The notes: generated by a model not told the origin, from the letters alone. A stretch of DNA of 64,000 nucleotides from Endozoicomonas gorgoniicola (GCF_025562715.2 NZ_JAPFCC010000001.1:682001-746000); one strand, 5' to 3'. Counted from the stretch's first letter, positions 45,271-55,525 are shown. A program made the numbers and translations.

Positions 45271-45933
45271 CTACAATGCCTTGCTTGATAGCGCACAAGT
45301 CACAACGTCGGAGTATTCCATCATTACCCGATCTTTGAGCACGACTCCGATCTGACCCTCCGTTACGCGATGCCGCCTGTAATACTCAGGAAAAAAAGAG
45401 AAAAAGTCCTGTTTACTTTCGAACCAGAACTCTCCGTAATTTGGTTCAAAAAAACAGGCATCTCCCCTGATAGGATCGGAGCCTCCAAGCCAGGCGGCGA
45501 CAGCATGTTGTTTACACGTCTTCTTGACGTAATCTCTCAGACCAAAAGAAATCAGGGCGTAGCAGTTATATTCATTTGTAAGAGTGGTGATAATACGGTA
45601 TTCACTATCCGGCCTGTCAGTAGCACCGTAACCCATGTTCAGAAGTACCATGCCATGCATTTGTAACCATATCATTGAGCTATTAATGGGTCCCTTTTTT
45701 TGTAAAGTGTCCTGCAAAAAAATTGCATGCTGTATTACAAGATAATCCTGATTATTAATATCCAGATGATTGGCCAGACTGTCGTTATGGGCATGATAGT
45801 TTATCCAGCTGAGACTCAGGCTATTGCATAGACCGCCAACCCCTTGTCTGCGGTAGTGTTCTCGTAAACTACTTTGACTGAATTCCCAAACAGGAATGCC
45901 CTTAAACTCTCTGACCAGGTCCTGAATGTTCAT
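45271..45933 (-). CDS. YopT-type (peptidase C58-like) cysteine protease homologue
   Basis: 220 residues, soluble, no signal peptide. The C58 pattern is visible: GGLCNSLSLSWI with the nucleophile Cys36, KQHAVAAWLGG with His143, and FFEPNYGEFWFES, where the usual third-triad Asp is a Glu (E163) before PNYGEF. C58 proteases such as YopT and AvrPphB are type III effectors that cleave host proteins. Spacing (107 and 20 residues) is similar to YopT. The C-terminus abuts an ISKra4 remnant and may have been altered. Either a host-directed effector or a toxin domain. Activity uncertain because of D to E. Confidence 0.68.
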   Translation of the reverse strand: MNIQDLVREFKGIPVWEFSQSSLREHYRRQGVGGLCNSLSLSWINYHAHNDSLANHLDINNQDYLVIQHAIFLQDTLQKKGPINSSMIWLQMHGMVLLNMGYGATDRPDSEYRIITTLTNEYNCYALISFGLRDYVKKTCKQHAVAAWLGGSDPIRGDACFFEPNYGEFWFESKQDFFSFFPEYYRRHRVTEGQIGVVLKDRVMMEYSDVVTCALSSKAL

Positions 45934-46311
45934 TTGAAACTACCTGCGGAAATCGGTTTAGCCTATTCCAGACTAGTACTGGCAAGCGTTAATATCCATA
46001 CTGCAGTCATTTCCCGCACAGACGGCACGTCTGGAACACCGGTTAGAGTCTGCTATGTACCTGGCAATTCGAATCATAAAGCGGTTTGGTACTTATCAGT
46101 AAGAGCAAGTCAGGGAAGCAGAAGGCAAGAATATCCCTGTTTCCACTTCTTGCCTGCAAAAAAGGACTATTTTGAACGGCTGCCGTTGAGAGACTCAGGA
46201 GATGTCGCAGACAACGCTCTCCGAAGCCATTTGCTATACAGCATTCAAGAAAAATGAACCTGTTATTCCTGTGCTACCTTTTATCACTCCTTTGAAAATC
46301 AGGACAGAAGA
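45934..46311. other. Intergenic stretch with a doubtful reading frame
   Basis: A plus-strand open frame (45874-46257) overlaps the start of the C58-like gene in antisense. Its last 45 codons look more protein-like than the rest, so it could be a remnant, but there is no convincing start or ribosome-binding site. Nothing else recognised. Confidence 0.3.
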
Positions 46312-46851
46312 ATGTTAAGAGCTATCAAGTACACCCTGGTGAGTGTTATTTTTTTAGGAACATCTGTTTGCTATTCAGTAATCAATAAAATTGAGCCTTA
46401 TAAATTTGAAGTTTCAAACGAAGATAGTAAAAAAACCTTAAACATTAAAGGTATTTCCGGGACAGTTGAGTATTTGGCAGAAGTTAAGAATACTGACAGT
46501 GGTCTTATCATGTATCTGGTAAAAAATAATAATGGGGTTTGGTATTTATGCCACCAAAGAGATTTTCATGTTGAAGAAATACATACTGAAGAATTCCATA
46601 TTCAAAACCTTAATGCAGACTTAAATGTACTGGGAGCTTCAGAAGAATCCGGCCTGACATATTCATATTCAGGTATGATTTATTTCAACCCAAACCATAT
46701 AAGTCACAATGAATTGATAGCTCATTCAATTGATAGCTTAATAATACTTCCAAATGGTATTTATCATATCCCAAAGGTAGTAACTACTCATGTCAATCAG
46801 GTTGAACTTTCAGGTAATTATGAAGTAATTCAGGAGCAATCATTTGATTAA
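46312..46851 (+). CDS. Secreted protein of unknown function
   Basis: 179 residues. The N-terminus MLRAIKYTLVSVIFLGTSVC followed by YS is a plausible Sec signal (cleavage near 20-22). The mature part is beta-rich and acidic, with a repetitive segment FHVEEIHTEEFHIQNL. No family recognised. AT-rich relative to neighbouring core genes. ATG 46312 follows AGGACAGAAGA. The next 200 bases show nothing identifiable. Confidence 0.65.
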   Translation: MLRAIKYTLVSVIFLGTSVCYSVINKIEPYKFEVSNEDSKKTLNIKGISGTVEYLAEVKNTDSGLIMYLVKNNNGVWYLCHQRDFHVEEIHTEEFHIQNLNADLNVLGASEESGLTYSYSGMIYFNPNHISHNELIAHSIDSLIILPNGIYHIPKVVTTHVNQVELSGNYEVIQEQSFD

Positions 46852-47059
46852 TCAGGTTCTCTCATATCGAACGCGGGTCGTCATATCATTATGAATCTGC
46901 TTCACCTCTTTTCATCTTTGCGTAGCCGTTTCACCAAAAACTAGTAGGGGCAAGCCACATAGCAAATACTTCCATTTCAAAGGAATTCAAGCCTCCTCGG
47001 TCAATGCAGTGATAAAGGTGCGTTTTCAATTGGGTCAAGGTTTATTTATCTAGCGGGAT

Positions 47060-47677
47060 TCATTCACTGACCAACATTTCCAGGGAACTGTCCTTTTGTG
47101 AATGAGCGTTCAGCCTGCTTCTTATGCTCCAGCGACAGTTGGCAGAGAACTGGCTGCTCAGGTATTCCGCCTGTTCAGGCAGAATTCTGCGACTGTTCAC
47201 CATGGCAAGGTATTCAGCAGCATTGGGACGATAGGGCAAGGCCAGCAGCGACATGTCCAGTTCTTCAAGCAGGTAGTTACTTTTGTACTGGTTGCAGCGT
47301 TTACAGGCAGCGACGACATTCATCCAGTCGTCTTTTCCACCTCGCGAGGTAGGAACAATATGGTCCCGGGTCAGCAGGGTTCGGCGGAAATATTTACCGC
47401 AATAAAGGCATTGGTAATTATCGCGTTCAAACAGGGAAACATTGGTCAATGCAGGGTTGTTACGGAAAGGAAATAAACGACGACCGCCGCAGGCCACAAT
47501 ACTGGGAACCTCAATCACTGTCGGGTTATCGTGCCATCGGTTGCGTCCACCCCTGATTCGATAAATGATGTCGCCCAGGCTCCAGACGACCAGTTCCCTT
47601 GAATACAGACAAACTGTCTGTTGCCAGGTCAGCCACTGAACTGGCTGGCCTGCAGTGTTCAGGCGCAGAATATACAA
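47060..47677 (-). CDS. HNH endonuclease
   Basis: 205 residues. I choose TTG 47677 because GGAGG lies seven bases upstream and the resulting MYILRLNTAGQPVQWLTWQ matches the usual start of this family. The longer frame to 47884 runs into the next gene. The HNH motif is CLYCGKYFRRTLLTRDHIVPTSRGG, then NVVAACKRCNQYK, with two CxxC pairs for zinc. The physiological role of this chromosomal HNH family is not established. Confidence 0.85.
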   Translation of the reverse strand: MYILRLNTAGQPVQWLTWQQTVCLYSRELVVWSLGDIIYRIRGGRNRWHDNPTVIEVPSIVACGGRRLFPFRNNPALTNVSLFERDNYQCLYCGKYFRRTLLTRDHIVPTSRGGKDDWMNVVAACKRCNQYKSNYLLEELDMSLLALPYRPNAAEYLAMVNSRRILPEQAEYLSSQFSANCRWSIRSRLNAHSQKDSSLEMLVSE

Positions 47678-47756
47678 AACAGGACCTCCGCTTATCAGTC
47701 CCTGATAAAGGTCAACCTCTTTATGTTCACCGAATAAGCGGGCTGTCGGCAAGTGT

Positions 47757-50420
47757 TTATTTAAATGCAGCGTTTTTTGGCAGGTGCTGACACTGTTTTG
47801 CCATTTGCAGTTGTGCCTGAATATATAGCTGATTGGGCGACAGCGTCCTGTTATCACTGAAGGTCTGCAACTGCTGGATGCCATTGGCGGAACACTCGTT
47901 TAACAGGTTGCTGATCAGTTGGTTCAGCATCGTTGACGACCGTTCAGGCTGGTTGTTCAGCAGGGCAGTAAAGATACTCTGTCGAAGTGCAGGCACCAGG
48001 GAGTATTGCGAGGCAGGAAACAGAACACGGCTGATGGCGTCAGCGTCCAGCCAGGGCAGGCTTTCGAGCCGGTTGAGCCACTGGCTTTTTACCAGTGTAT
48101 CGGGCCGGCTGGCATCAGCCATCTGATACAGTCTGGTCGTCGTGGGAGAACGATGTTTCTGGTACTCACGGTGTGCCAGATCCCAGCTGTTTTTGGCGGC
48201 TTTTCCGGTGAAAGTGTTCAAGCGAATAATAATCTGCCAACGTCTGGCCGGAGTCAGTTGCAAATCGCTGATCTCCCAGCGCCCTTCGAGCAGGCGCTTC
48301 AACTGCATGGCACTGTCGTCGGTATGGGCAATATGCAGGAAAAAATCAAACCAGAGATTCTGAATTGGACTGCCCGGTTCTGCGATATTCAGCTGTTGCC
48401 ATGCCAGTTCTTCCAGAGTTAGCAGCCAGTGGCTGTTGACGGTTTGTACTGCCGGATTGGCAGACTTCAGTCGGAACAGCTGGTCACTCAGCTGTTTCAG
48501 TCCGGACAGCTGGCTTTTCAGTCGCCAGACATTTGTTTCATCCGGTAGTCTGGCAGTCGCGAATGTCATAGCAGACTGGACACTGACCGGTGGTTGATAG
48601 AGATGGCTGTCGATTAAGGTCTGCGTTAAAGGCTCACTGAATGCCTCTTTAAGAATCGTTTTCAGAGACTTCTCATCAAGCTGTACCCGAACATAACCTT
48701 TATCATCAACATTGGGGTAAACAAAGTCCGGGCAGGGCTGTTGCCCGGGAATGTCAACCTTTGTGGATTTGCCATCAAGAGTAACAGGCAGTGTCCGGTA
48801 GCGCTGAAGTGAGGAGTGACTGTTTTTAAACAATCCTACATGAACGATCTGGGAGCGTTTTCCGGGGTCAGGCTGGTCAACCTGAAGGCTGCTCAGGCTG
48901 CCTTTTTTGCATTGGTATGAGGCGGAAACCGTCTGCACACCCGTGGTATCAAGCCACTGCTTTTCCCAGTTTTTTAATGGCTGACCCGAGGTGTTGTGAA
49001 TCAGCTCAAAGAACGTCTGAGCCCTGGTGCTACTGTCTGTGTATTGTTGTAGCAGTCGTTGTAAAGCCTGGCGAAACGCGTCGTCGCCAAGGTTGTGGTG
49101 AAGCAGCTGAAGAACGGCAGCGGCTTTGTTGGCTTTGATATCGCTGTTTTGGGCAGCCGCACTATTGATATCAACAGTGTGGCGCAAGGGTTCTGCCGCT
49201 GGCAGCTGATCATAAAAATACGCAGGCTGCTTCACCTGGTTGTGGAATAAAGACCAGCTTTCGCCACTGCTTTCAGTTTCAGAACGAGCCAGGGCCATGT
49301 AGGAAAGGTACCTGGACAGGCCATTCATCAGCCACTGGTCACTCCACCAGTCCATACTGACGCTGCCACCAAACCAGCTGAAAGCCAGATGTTCGAGCAG
49401 TTGCTGACGGGTTTCCGGCTGATCGGCAGAGTGTTGCGGTAACAGGTATTTTTCATTCAGTACAATACTGGCTGAAGTCATTTCAGCGTTCAGGACATCG
49501 ACGGGCAGTGCAACAATATCGTATTTAAAGAATGGATAAGGCTGCTGCAGGTACTGTTGATAGAAGAATCTGGCATTATCGACCGTTGCAAACAGCTTCA
49601 GGGGATTCGATTCATCATGAAATGACTGACGTAACAGCAGGCGTGTGGGCAGTTTGCCTTGTTCATAGCGGCTGATTTTGTAAGGTCCGGCCTGCAGTGA
49701 GAATGAATGAGGGCTGACAGGCCGGGTTTCCGGGAAATACCACCAGCGTTCAGGTCCGCCGCTAACCGCCTGCTGTTCAAGAGTCTGGGTGATAACCTGC
49801 CATTGTGGGGGCGCTTTAACCGTCAGCCTGTAGCTGGCTTTGATATCAGGCTGGTCAAACAGTGGCAGTATCTGGCTGGTGGCGTACACGCCGGGTTGGC
49901 TGTAGAGATAGTGGTTATTGTCTTCCGGGTCGGTGAACTTTGTCAGCCCGGTATCGCTGTTGCTGCTGTTGCTGTAAGCGTGGGTGAATTCGATTTCAAT
50001 AGTGTTTTCACCGGTTCTCAGACTCTTGCGCGGCAAGGTCAGAAACTGACCATTATAATCCGGTGTCAGGCGGTTACTATTGACCAGCAGCCGGTGAATC
50101 TGCCCTTGCTGGAAATCCACGGTCAGAGGCTTGTCTGCTTTATGCAGATCCAGGTGAATGGTTATTCGGCCGGTGTATTCTGAAGCTTCTTCGTCAGTAA
50201 TATCCAGATAGACATCATAATTTGCCTGTCTGATCATGGCTTTGCGCTGCTGAGCCTGTGTCCGGGTCAGTGAAGGCTCTGAGACAGTCACCGGAACCTT
50301 ATGGGCGTGTTGCTCGGGGCGGTCGGAAGACTGGCAGCCTGTCAGACTGGTCAGCAGTGCAATACTGATGACAACTCTGATAAACACAGGGCTGAAAAGG
50401 GTTAAACAGTACCTGAGCAT
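47757..50420 (-). CDS. Lipoprotein M1-aminopeptidase homologue lacking the zinc site (pseudoenzyme)
   Basis: 887 residues. The lipobox SLTGC gives lipidated Cys29. The fold follows M1 (PepN-like) peptidases: N-terminal beta-domain, catalytic domain, helical C-terminal domain. The HExxH zinc motif is replaced by EHLAF (343-347) before SWFGG, the third ligand Glu of WLNEG becomes Asn366 (WLMNG), and the GAMEN exopeptidase motif reads LNAEMTS. Zinc catalysis is therefore not expected. It could be a binding or chaperone-like envelope protein. The intact long frame argues for selection. 79 bases upstream of the HNH gene. Confidence 0.85.
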   Translation of the reverse strand: MLRYCLTLFSPVFIRVVISIALLTSLTGCQSSDRPEQHAHKVPVTVSEPSLTRTQAQQRKAMIRQANYDVYLDITDEEASEYTGRITIHLDLHKADKPLTVDFQQGQIHRLLVNSNRLTPDYNGQFLTLPRKSLRTGENTIEIEFTHAYSNSSNSDTGLTKFTDPEDNNHYLYSQPGVYATSQILPLFDQPDIKASYRLTVKAPPQWQVITQTLEQQAVSGGPERWWYFPETRPVSPHSFSLQAGPYKISRYEQGKLPTRLLLRQSFHDESNPLKLFATVDNARFFYQQYLQQPYPFFKYDIVALPVDVLNAEMTSASIVLNEKYLLPQHSADQPETRQQLLEHLAFSWFGGSVSMDWWSDQWLMNGLSRYLSYMALARSETESSGESWSLFHNQVKQPAYFYDQLPAAEPLRHTVDINSAAAQNSDIKANKAAAVLQLLHHNLGDDAFRQALQRLLQQYTDSSTRAQTFFELIHNTSGQPLKNWEKQWLDTTGVQTVSASYQCKKGSLSSLQVDQPDPGKRSQIVHVGLFKNSHSSLQRYRTLPVTLDGKSTKVDIPGQQPCPDFVYPNVDDKGYVRVQLDEKSLKTILKEAFSEPLTQTLIDSHLYQPPVSVQSAMTFATARLPDETNVWRLKSQLSGLKQLSDQLFRLKSANPAVQTVNSHWLLTLEELAWQQLNIAEPGSPIQNLWFDFFLHIAHTDDSAMQLKRLLEGRWEISDLQLTPARRWQIIIRLNTFTGKAAKNSWDLAHREYQKHRSPTTTRLYQMADASRPDTLVKSQWLNRLESLPWLDADAISRVLFPASQYSLVPALRQSIFTALLNNQPERSSTMLNQLISNLLNECSANGIQQLQTFSDNRTLSPNQLYIQAQLQMAKQCQHLPKNAAFK

Positions 50421-50697
50421 TCATTCCACCTGTAACATCACGACCCGGAAGCCTTTTAAGGCACAGAATAAAAGAAATAAAGATAGACCAGCTTATACGT
50501 AGTTCAACTGTTATTTCCTTTTAAGCTCCCTGGCAGCCATTTGAAATGGGTGGCAAGTGCGTGGTTGTTTCTTGTCCAATTAACGGCTCGTTATTGGCTG
50601 ATCGCGTCTATGCTAAAACGCTTTCCAAAGCTGGAAGTAGTAAAAGAAAGCCACGCTTTGGGTATACATAATCTTCAAACGACAGGAAGACCATTTA

Positions 50698-53600
50698 ATG
50701 ACGCGTTGTGTTTTATTTAGTTATGACATTAAGCGCTTGCTGTTTAACACTCTATTTGGTTTTTTTTTGATGATGGCTATGTTGGGCAACGGTTATGCTG
50801 CACCGACAATCCTATCAACAACAGCTGAACTGGAACGATATGGACTTGTTGTAAATGAGGATTCAGGGTGGAGGTTAACCATGGAAGGCACAAATATGGT
50901 TCAAATTCATCTATACCAGACGTATTTACCCAATCCCATTGATAGGCCTTATCAGGTAACAACAGATAACGGAGTTGTCTCTATAGAGATAGAGTCAGGT
51001 AGTGAAGCGCACGTAGCTCTGGAATCGATGGAAAGTCAATTAAACAATCAATTTTTAGAAGCCTATAACGAGATTATTTCCGAACTAGAAAATTTTTATC
51101 CCCCTGCACCAGGACAATTTTATCCCCTTACCCAAGAACAAATTTATCCCCCTGCGCCAGAACAATTTTATCCCCTTACCCAAGAACAAATTTATCCCCC
51201 TGCGCCAGGACAATTTTATCCCCTTACCCAAGAACAAATTTATCCCCCTACCTCAGAACAAATTAATGATATACTGAGTAGACTTCTGAGTAGCTATACG
51301 CGAATAGTGGTTCCAAGATTTGCTACACACAGTACGCTACATGCCCCAATAGAAACCGCCGACGCAGCAATACAAACTGGCTCCTCACAAATCGCCGAAG
51401 CAGCAACACAAACTGACCCCCCACAAACCGCCAACGCAGAAATACAGACTGGCTCCTCACAAACCGCCGAAGCAGCAACACAAACTGACACCCCACAAAC
51501 CGTCAACGCAGAAATACAGATTGGCTCCTCACAAACCACTGACGCAGAAATACAGACTGGCTCCACACAAATCGCCGACGCAGCAATACAAACTGGCTCC
51601 ACACAAACCGCCGAGGCAGGAATACAAATTGGCTCCTCACAAATCGCCGAGGCAGAAACACAAATTGACACCCTACAAACTGCCGGGGCAGAAACAACAA
51701 TAGACAGCACACCAGCTGTTGAGGATGGAATACAAACGGGTGCTTCACAAACTGCCGGGGCAGAAACACCAACAGACAGTACATCAACTGCTGAGGAGGA
51801 AATACCAACTGGCACTTCGCAAACCGCCGGGGCGGAAACATATAACGATGAATCAGCAATACAAGCCGATGCAGAGACACCGACATCAGTGCAAACTGCC
51901 ACGGAAGAGGCACAAACTGTCACTGAAATAGAAACCACAGCCGAAGAACAAATTGTTAATGCTGCAAGTCCAATAGTAACGCCACTTTTGGCAGTTGCCC
52001 CACAATGCGGCGGTGAAGACCATGAAAATGGCGGGGGGAACAATGAAAATAATGTACCCGGTATTTTCACACAATCCTGGCAACAGATAGTTTTTGCTTC
52101 AAGGGCTATTGCCAACGGTGTGACCAATATATCCAAACGTCTGGCCAGTGGCGCAATCAGCAAGACCAGGTCTCTGGGTAATGGTGTGGTTGGTGTCACA
52201 AAATACTTAGGACGCGAAGCATCTAAGACTGTAAGCTATTTATACAATCTGGCCAGTGGCATAGTGAAGCCTGTTTTATCAGCGCATAACAAAAGCAAAA
52301 AACAAACCAGCCGTCGTTTAGGCAGAGCCCGCAGGGCAAAAGCTGCCCCCCTTCTTACAACTTTCCACTATGCCGTTTTCTCAGCTATAGCCGGTATTAC
52401 CAGTGTGGCTGGTTATTATTATTGGGACTCCGTTAATAATAACCAGCGATCAACAGTTACCAGTCTACACCTTCTGGGAAAAGCAAAATATTTTAAAGAT
52501 GCTTTGGAAGAACAATCTGCAAAAAAGCAAAAAGAAATAGCTCTGTTAATTGAAAGGTTTTCCCAAAGTCGCTGGGAAAAACACCATTTTCCCATCACAG
52601 CCATTTATGAAAAAGATTCCCATAAAAGCTATATTGATGATTACCTTCATGGCTGGCAAAACTGTCAGTCCCTGAGATTTGGCATGATCGGCTATAATCC
52701 GGCAACGGAAGAGGTCATTGAGCCTTCAGATCATTCAGGTCCTAATTTTCCGGTCAGTCACAAACAATTTTCCAGATGGGTGACAAAAACCGTCAGCCAG
52801 CTTTTTGATAAAATTTCCGAATTACTGAATCCTGAAGATCCTGCAGTCATCGATACAATTGCTCAAACGCTGATGTTGTGCGGTATTCCCATAGGCAAGC
52901 CCGGGCAGGCAATGCACAAAGAGTGCGTGGCAACTGTTGCAGATATAATTGGCAAGAATGGCATTGACTGGTACCAAAAAGGCATGCACATACATTCCAT
53001 GCATAATACTCAACGTCATGAATTAACGGGACATCAGGCCAGTCTGACTTTTGTGCCTAACTTTACCCTGAACCAACATTGCACACACCTTGATAAACTC
53101 TCTTATGCTCCAAGAATCAGACAAAGCGCTGACGCGCCATTTCCATCCTTGAACAAACCATTTTTTGCAGACTCTGGCCAAACCTTCGAGTGGTCACCCG
53201 ATGATCTGCCAGAACAATTCAACCTTCTGTATTATCATCTTGAAGAAGGCTGGACGCTGGATAAGGCGTACAACAACACATCATCCACGATGGAACTCAA
53301 CATGGGTTCGATCTACGGAATACAAGCAGAAGGAGAGGACACACCGAGCCGGATTCTGGCATTCACTAACCGGCAAATGATTGAGTCACACCCGGCAGGC
53401 ACCAAGACAGAAACACAGGATGGTTCCGTAATCCATTGGTTCTCCTCAGCCCCCGGCACTGATCGTTACTGGCTCTATCAACAAAATGATATGGAAGAAA
53501 TCAGGTCACAGCGAGTAAGGCAGGATACAATGTCTTATTTAAACAGCGTCAAACAAACTCAATTGGCGAATGTTGTGAAGGCTTTTTCTGTATTTTCTCA

Positions 53601-55473
53601 AATTCTCCTTTTTGATATAACAGTTCGCCGTTATCGCATTGTTCCTAAAGGCTCAGGACTATCACCTTTATTAGATGTGTTCATGGGTTTTTCGGTGTTC
53701 GGCTATCATGAATTACTCGTTATTCCTCTTCGTAACTTTATGCACAGGCCACCTTATGCCGACCCGGAACAAGAAGCTGCCGGGCGGTACCACGGACTAA
53801 AGCAGTTACACGGTTATTATCTGAATGATCAACAAAACTACCCGCATCACAATCTTTTAACCTCTTTGCTCTCTGATACGGAAGCTCCTTTGGGTGTTAT
53901 TCGTTACTGGACTGAAAATGTGGATAACTCAAACAAAAGGCTGACTGCTGACTATTATGAACCTTTGTCCTATATGAGCTTTAAACAACAGAGAACGTTT
54001 TTTGATAAGGCTGTAGAACGCTGCGCCAGATATTTTGGCAGGAACTCATGTGACCCACAAAACCGTGAGCATCTTGATTTTATACAGTTTTACCTGACTA
54101 TTTGTTCAACCACACAATTTGAATCATGCGAAGCTATGTGGAAGCAAAGCCAGTCAAAAGAAATATGGAAAATCATTGTAAACCAATATGACTGGGCTGA
54201 AATCCGTTATCCGCTGGGTATTCTTAATTCTCAATTTGATACACATGGTATTGTCCCGGTTATCAGAGCCTATAAAAGACGACCTGAACTAGACCTTATA
54301 ATCAGCAAACCATCGCAGGGGCTTGTCCAGCGCAAATTAGACCAGTACCAGCCTAAACCGCCCGCTCCGGTTTTGTCTGTAACAGGTGAAAAACACACGG
54401 CTTTTCCAGAACTAAACAGCATATCCGCCTTTGATAACGAGACTCAATCGCTCTGGGTACTCCCATGGAAGGAAACGGCATTAATTAAAATGACAAATAT
54501 TGATGACTCTTATTCAATACATCCGGTCATCATTAATAATAATCAATTGTTGCCTCAAACATCTAACCGCATGATTAAATGGTATGAAGACAACAAGGTT
54601 CGGGTCAAGGAGTGTCATGAAGTAGATTTTCCTAATTTATTTCATCTTTGTAAAAAGGTGTCAGGTGACAATCAAAAGCAATTCCTGATTTTCTTACTAA
54701 ACTCAAGAATCAAGAAATCACCGTGGATAGCGGTTTACAGACCGGAACTGGAGCATGGTGCCAACCCGGAAAAAGACCTGTATTTTCGCTTTAGTGATCG
54801 AATTCATTTTAAAGACCTTTCCGTTGACAGGTTAGAAAGGCATATCGATAGAATCAATTCTTTCTATGGTAAAAAACGTTCAGGAATGGTAAAGCTGATC
54901 GACTCAGAAATTTTAACCGAATCTCTGGCTGAAGTAGGCTTATTAATCTTACCTAGTATTAATGAAGCAGCACAAAACCACTTCTATGAAGAAAGTTATA
55001 AACTGGCCTTCGGAAAAAAAGAAAAGCCAAACAATCTGTTTTCAGACTGCATCATGGACAAATTACAAAAAGATCAATTATGTGCAGAGTCTTCGACCTG
55101 TGTATTAATGATGCAGGGCTGGAAACTTGAAAGCAGTAAGAATTCTTACAGTCACCACCCCCTGCCAGTATGGGTACAAAATGGGAAAGTCTATAATTTC
55201 ATGCCTGTTGATAATGCTAACAGCATGGCAGTAACTTCCGACACCACGGCGTATGACCAGACAATGAATACTTATGTATACGATGATGGATGGCAAGGGA
55301 TAACAAAGGCCCCTTTAACGTCACCCAACGACTCATTGATCGATTACAATCAAAGCCGTCTTTACATAAGTAGCCCTGAGCCAGTTAAAAAGGTTTTTCG
55401 CCGCTTTGATCTGACCATCTACAGAAATGGGCAGAAATATATGGACTCTTGTCCGGGGGCAGAGAAGCCTTAA
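50698..55473 (+). CDS. Giant secreted/membrane protein with tandem repeats
   Basis: 1591 residues. A signal sequence (about 10-36, ending GNGYAA) is followed by a globular part, then three and a half copies of a 16-residue repeat YPPAPGQFYPLTQEQI (about 133-188), about 14 Thr/Gln/Ala-rich repeats of 12 residues (219-385), and a basic segment. A membrane helix follows near 557-575 (YAVFSAIAGITSVAGYYYW), with another hydrophobic region near 975-1010. The large C-terminal part has no family I recognise. ATG 50698 follows AGGAAGACC. A terminator follows the gene. Surface adhesin or effector is a guess. Confidence 0.75.
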   Translation: MTRCVLFSYDIKRLLFNTLFGFFLMMAMLGNGYAAPTILSTTAELERYGLVVNEDSGWRLTMEGTNMVQIHLYQTYLPNPIDRPYQVTTDNGVVSIEIESGSEAHVALESMESQLNNQFLEAYNEIISELENFYPPAPGQFYPLTQEQIYPPAPEQFYPLTQEQIYPPAPGQFYPLTQEQIYPPTSEQINDILSRLLSSYTRIVVPRFATHSTLHAPIETADAAIQTGSSQIAEAATQTDPPQTANAEIQTGSSQTAEAATQTDTPQTVNAEIQIGSSQTTDAEIQTGSTQIADAAIQTGSTQTAEAGIQIGSSQIAEAETQIDTLQTAGAETTIDSTPAVEDGIQTGASQTAGAETPTDSTSTAEEEIPTGTSQTAGAETYNDESAIQADAETPTSVQTATEEAQTVTEIETTAEEQIVNAASPIVTPLLAVAPQCGGEDHENGGGNNENNVPGIFTQSWQQIVFASRAIANGVTNISKRLASGAISKTRSLGNGVVGVTKYLGREASKTVSYLYNLASGIVKPVLSAHNKSKKQTSRRLGRARRAKAAPLLTTFHYAVFSAIAGITSVAGYYYWDSVNNNQRSTVTSLHLLGKAKYFKDALEEQSAKKQKEIALLIERFSQSRWEKHHFPITAIYEKDSHKSYIDDYLHGWQNCQSLRFGMIGYNPATEEVIEPSDHSGPNFPVSHKQFSRWVTKTVSQLFDKISELLNPEDPAVIDTIAQTLMLCGIPIGKPGQAMHKECVATVADIIGKNGIDWYQKGMHIHSMHNTQRHELTGHQASLTFVPNFTLNQHCTHLDKLSYAPRIRQSADAPFPSLNKPFFADSGQTFEWSPDDLPEQFNLLYYHLEEGWTLDKAYNNTSSTMELNMGSIYGIQAEGEDTPSRILAFTNRQMIESHPAGTKTETQDGSVIHWFSSAPGTDRYWLYQQNDMEEIRSQRVRQDTMSYLNSVKQTQLANVVKAFSVFSQILLFDITVRRYRIVPKGSGLSPLLDVFMGFSVFGYHELLVIPLRNFMHRPPYADPEQEAAGRYHGLKQLHGYYLNDQQNYPHHNLLTSLLSDTEAPLGVIRYWTENVDNSNKRLTADYYEPLSYMSFKQQRTFFDKAVERCARYFGRNSCDPQNREHLDFIQFYLTICSTTQFESCEAMWKQSQSKEIWKIIVNQYDWAEIRYPLGILNSQFDTHGIVPVIRAYKRRPELDLIISKPSQGLVQRKLDQYQPKPPAPVLSVTGEKHTAFPELNSISAFDNETQSLWVLPWKETALIKMTNIDDSYSIHPVIINNNQLLPQTSNRMIKWYEDNKVRVKECHEVDFPNLFHLCKKVSGDNQKQFLIFLLNSRIKKSPWIAVYRPELEHGANPEKDLYFRFSDRIHFKDLSVDRLERHIDRINSFYGKKRSGMVKLIDSEILTESLAEVGLLILPSINEAAQNHFYEESYKLAFGKKEKPNNLFSDCIMDKLQKDQLCAESSTCVLMMQGWKLESSKNSYSHHPLPVWVQNGKVYNFMPVDNANSMAVTSDTTAYDQTMNTYVYDDGWQGITKAPLTSPNDSLIDYNQSRLYISSPEPVKKVFRRFDLTIYRNGQKYMDSCPGAEKP
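51097..51264 (+). repeat. 48-bp tandem coding repeats
   Basis: Three units at 51097-51144, 51145-51192 and 51193-51240, plus a half unit to 51264. They differ at only a few bases and encode YPPAPxQFYPLTQEQI. Near-identity at DNA level indicates recent expansion. Confidence 0.92.
51352..51850 (+). repeat. 36-bp degenerate tandem coding repeats
   Basis: About 14 units encoding variants of AEAATQTDPPQT or NAEIQTGSSQT. They are more diverged towards the 3' end. The repeat explains the long but spurious antisense frame at 51294-52199. Confidence 0.88.
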
Positions 55474-55525
55474 GTTATGGCGGATGGTCGGTAAAAGGAT
55501 TATATCGTTCCATCCGTTACTGAAT

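Noticed and set aside
51097..51264. Regular direct repeats resembling a CRISPR array
   Set aside because: The units are contiguous with no spacers and lie inside a continuous reading frame.
51294..52199. 301-codon minus-strand frame rich in Cys, Val and Ala
   Set aside because: It is the antisense shadow of the Thr/Gln/Ala repeat block of the giant protein; its periodicity comes entirely from that repeat and it has no ribosome-binding site.
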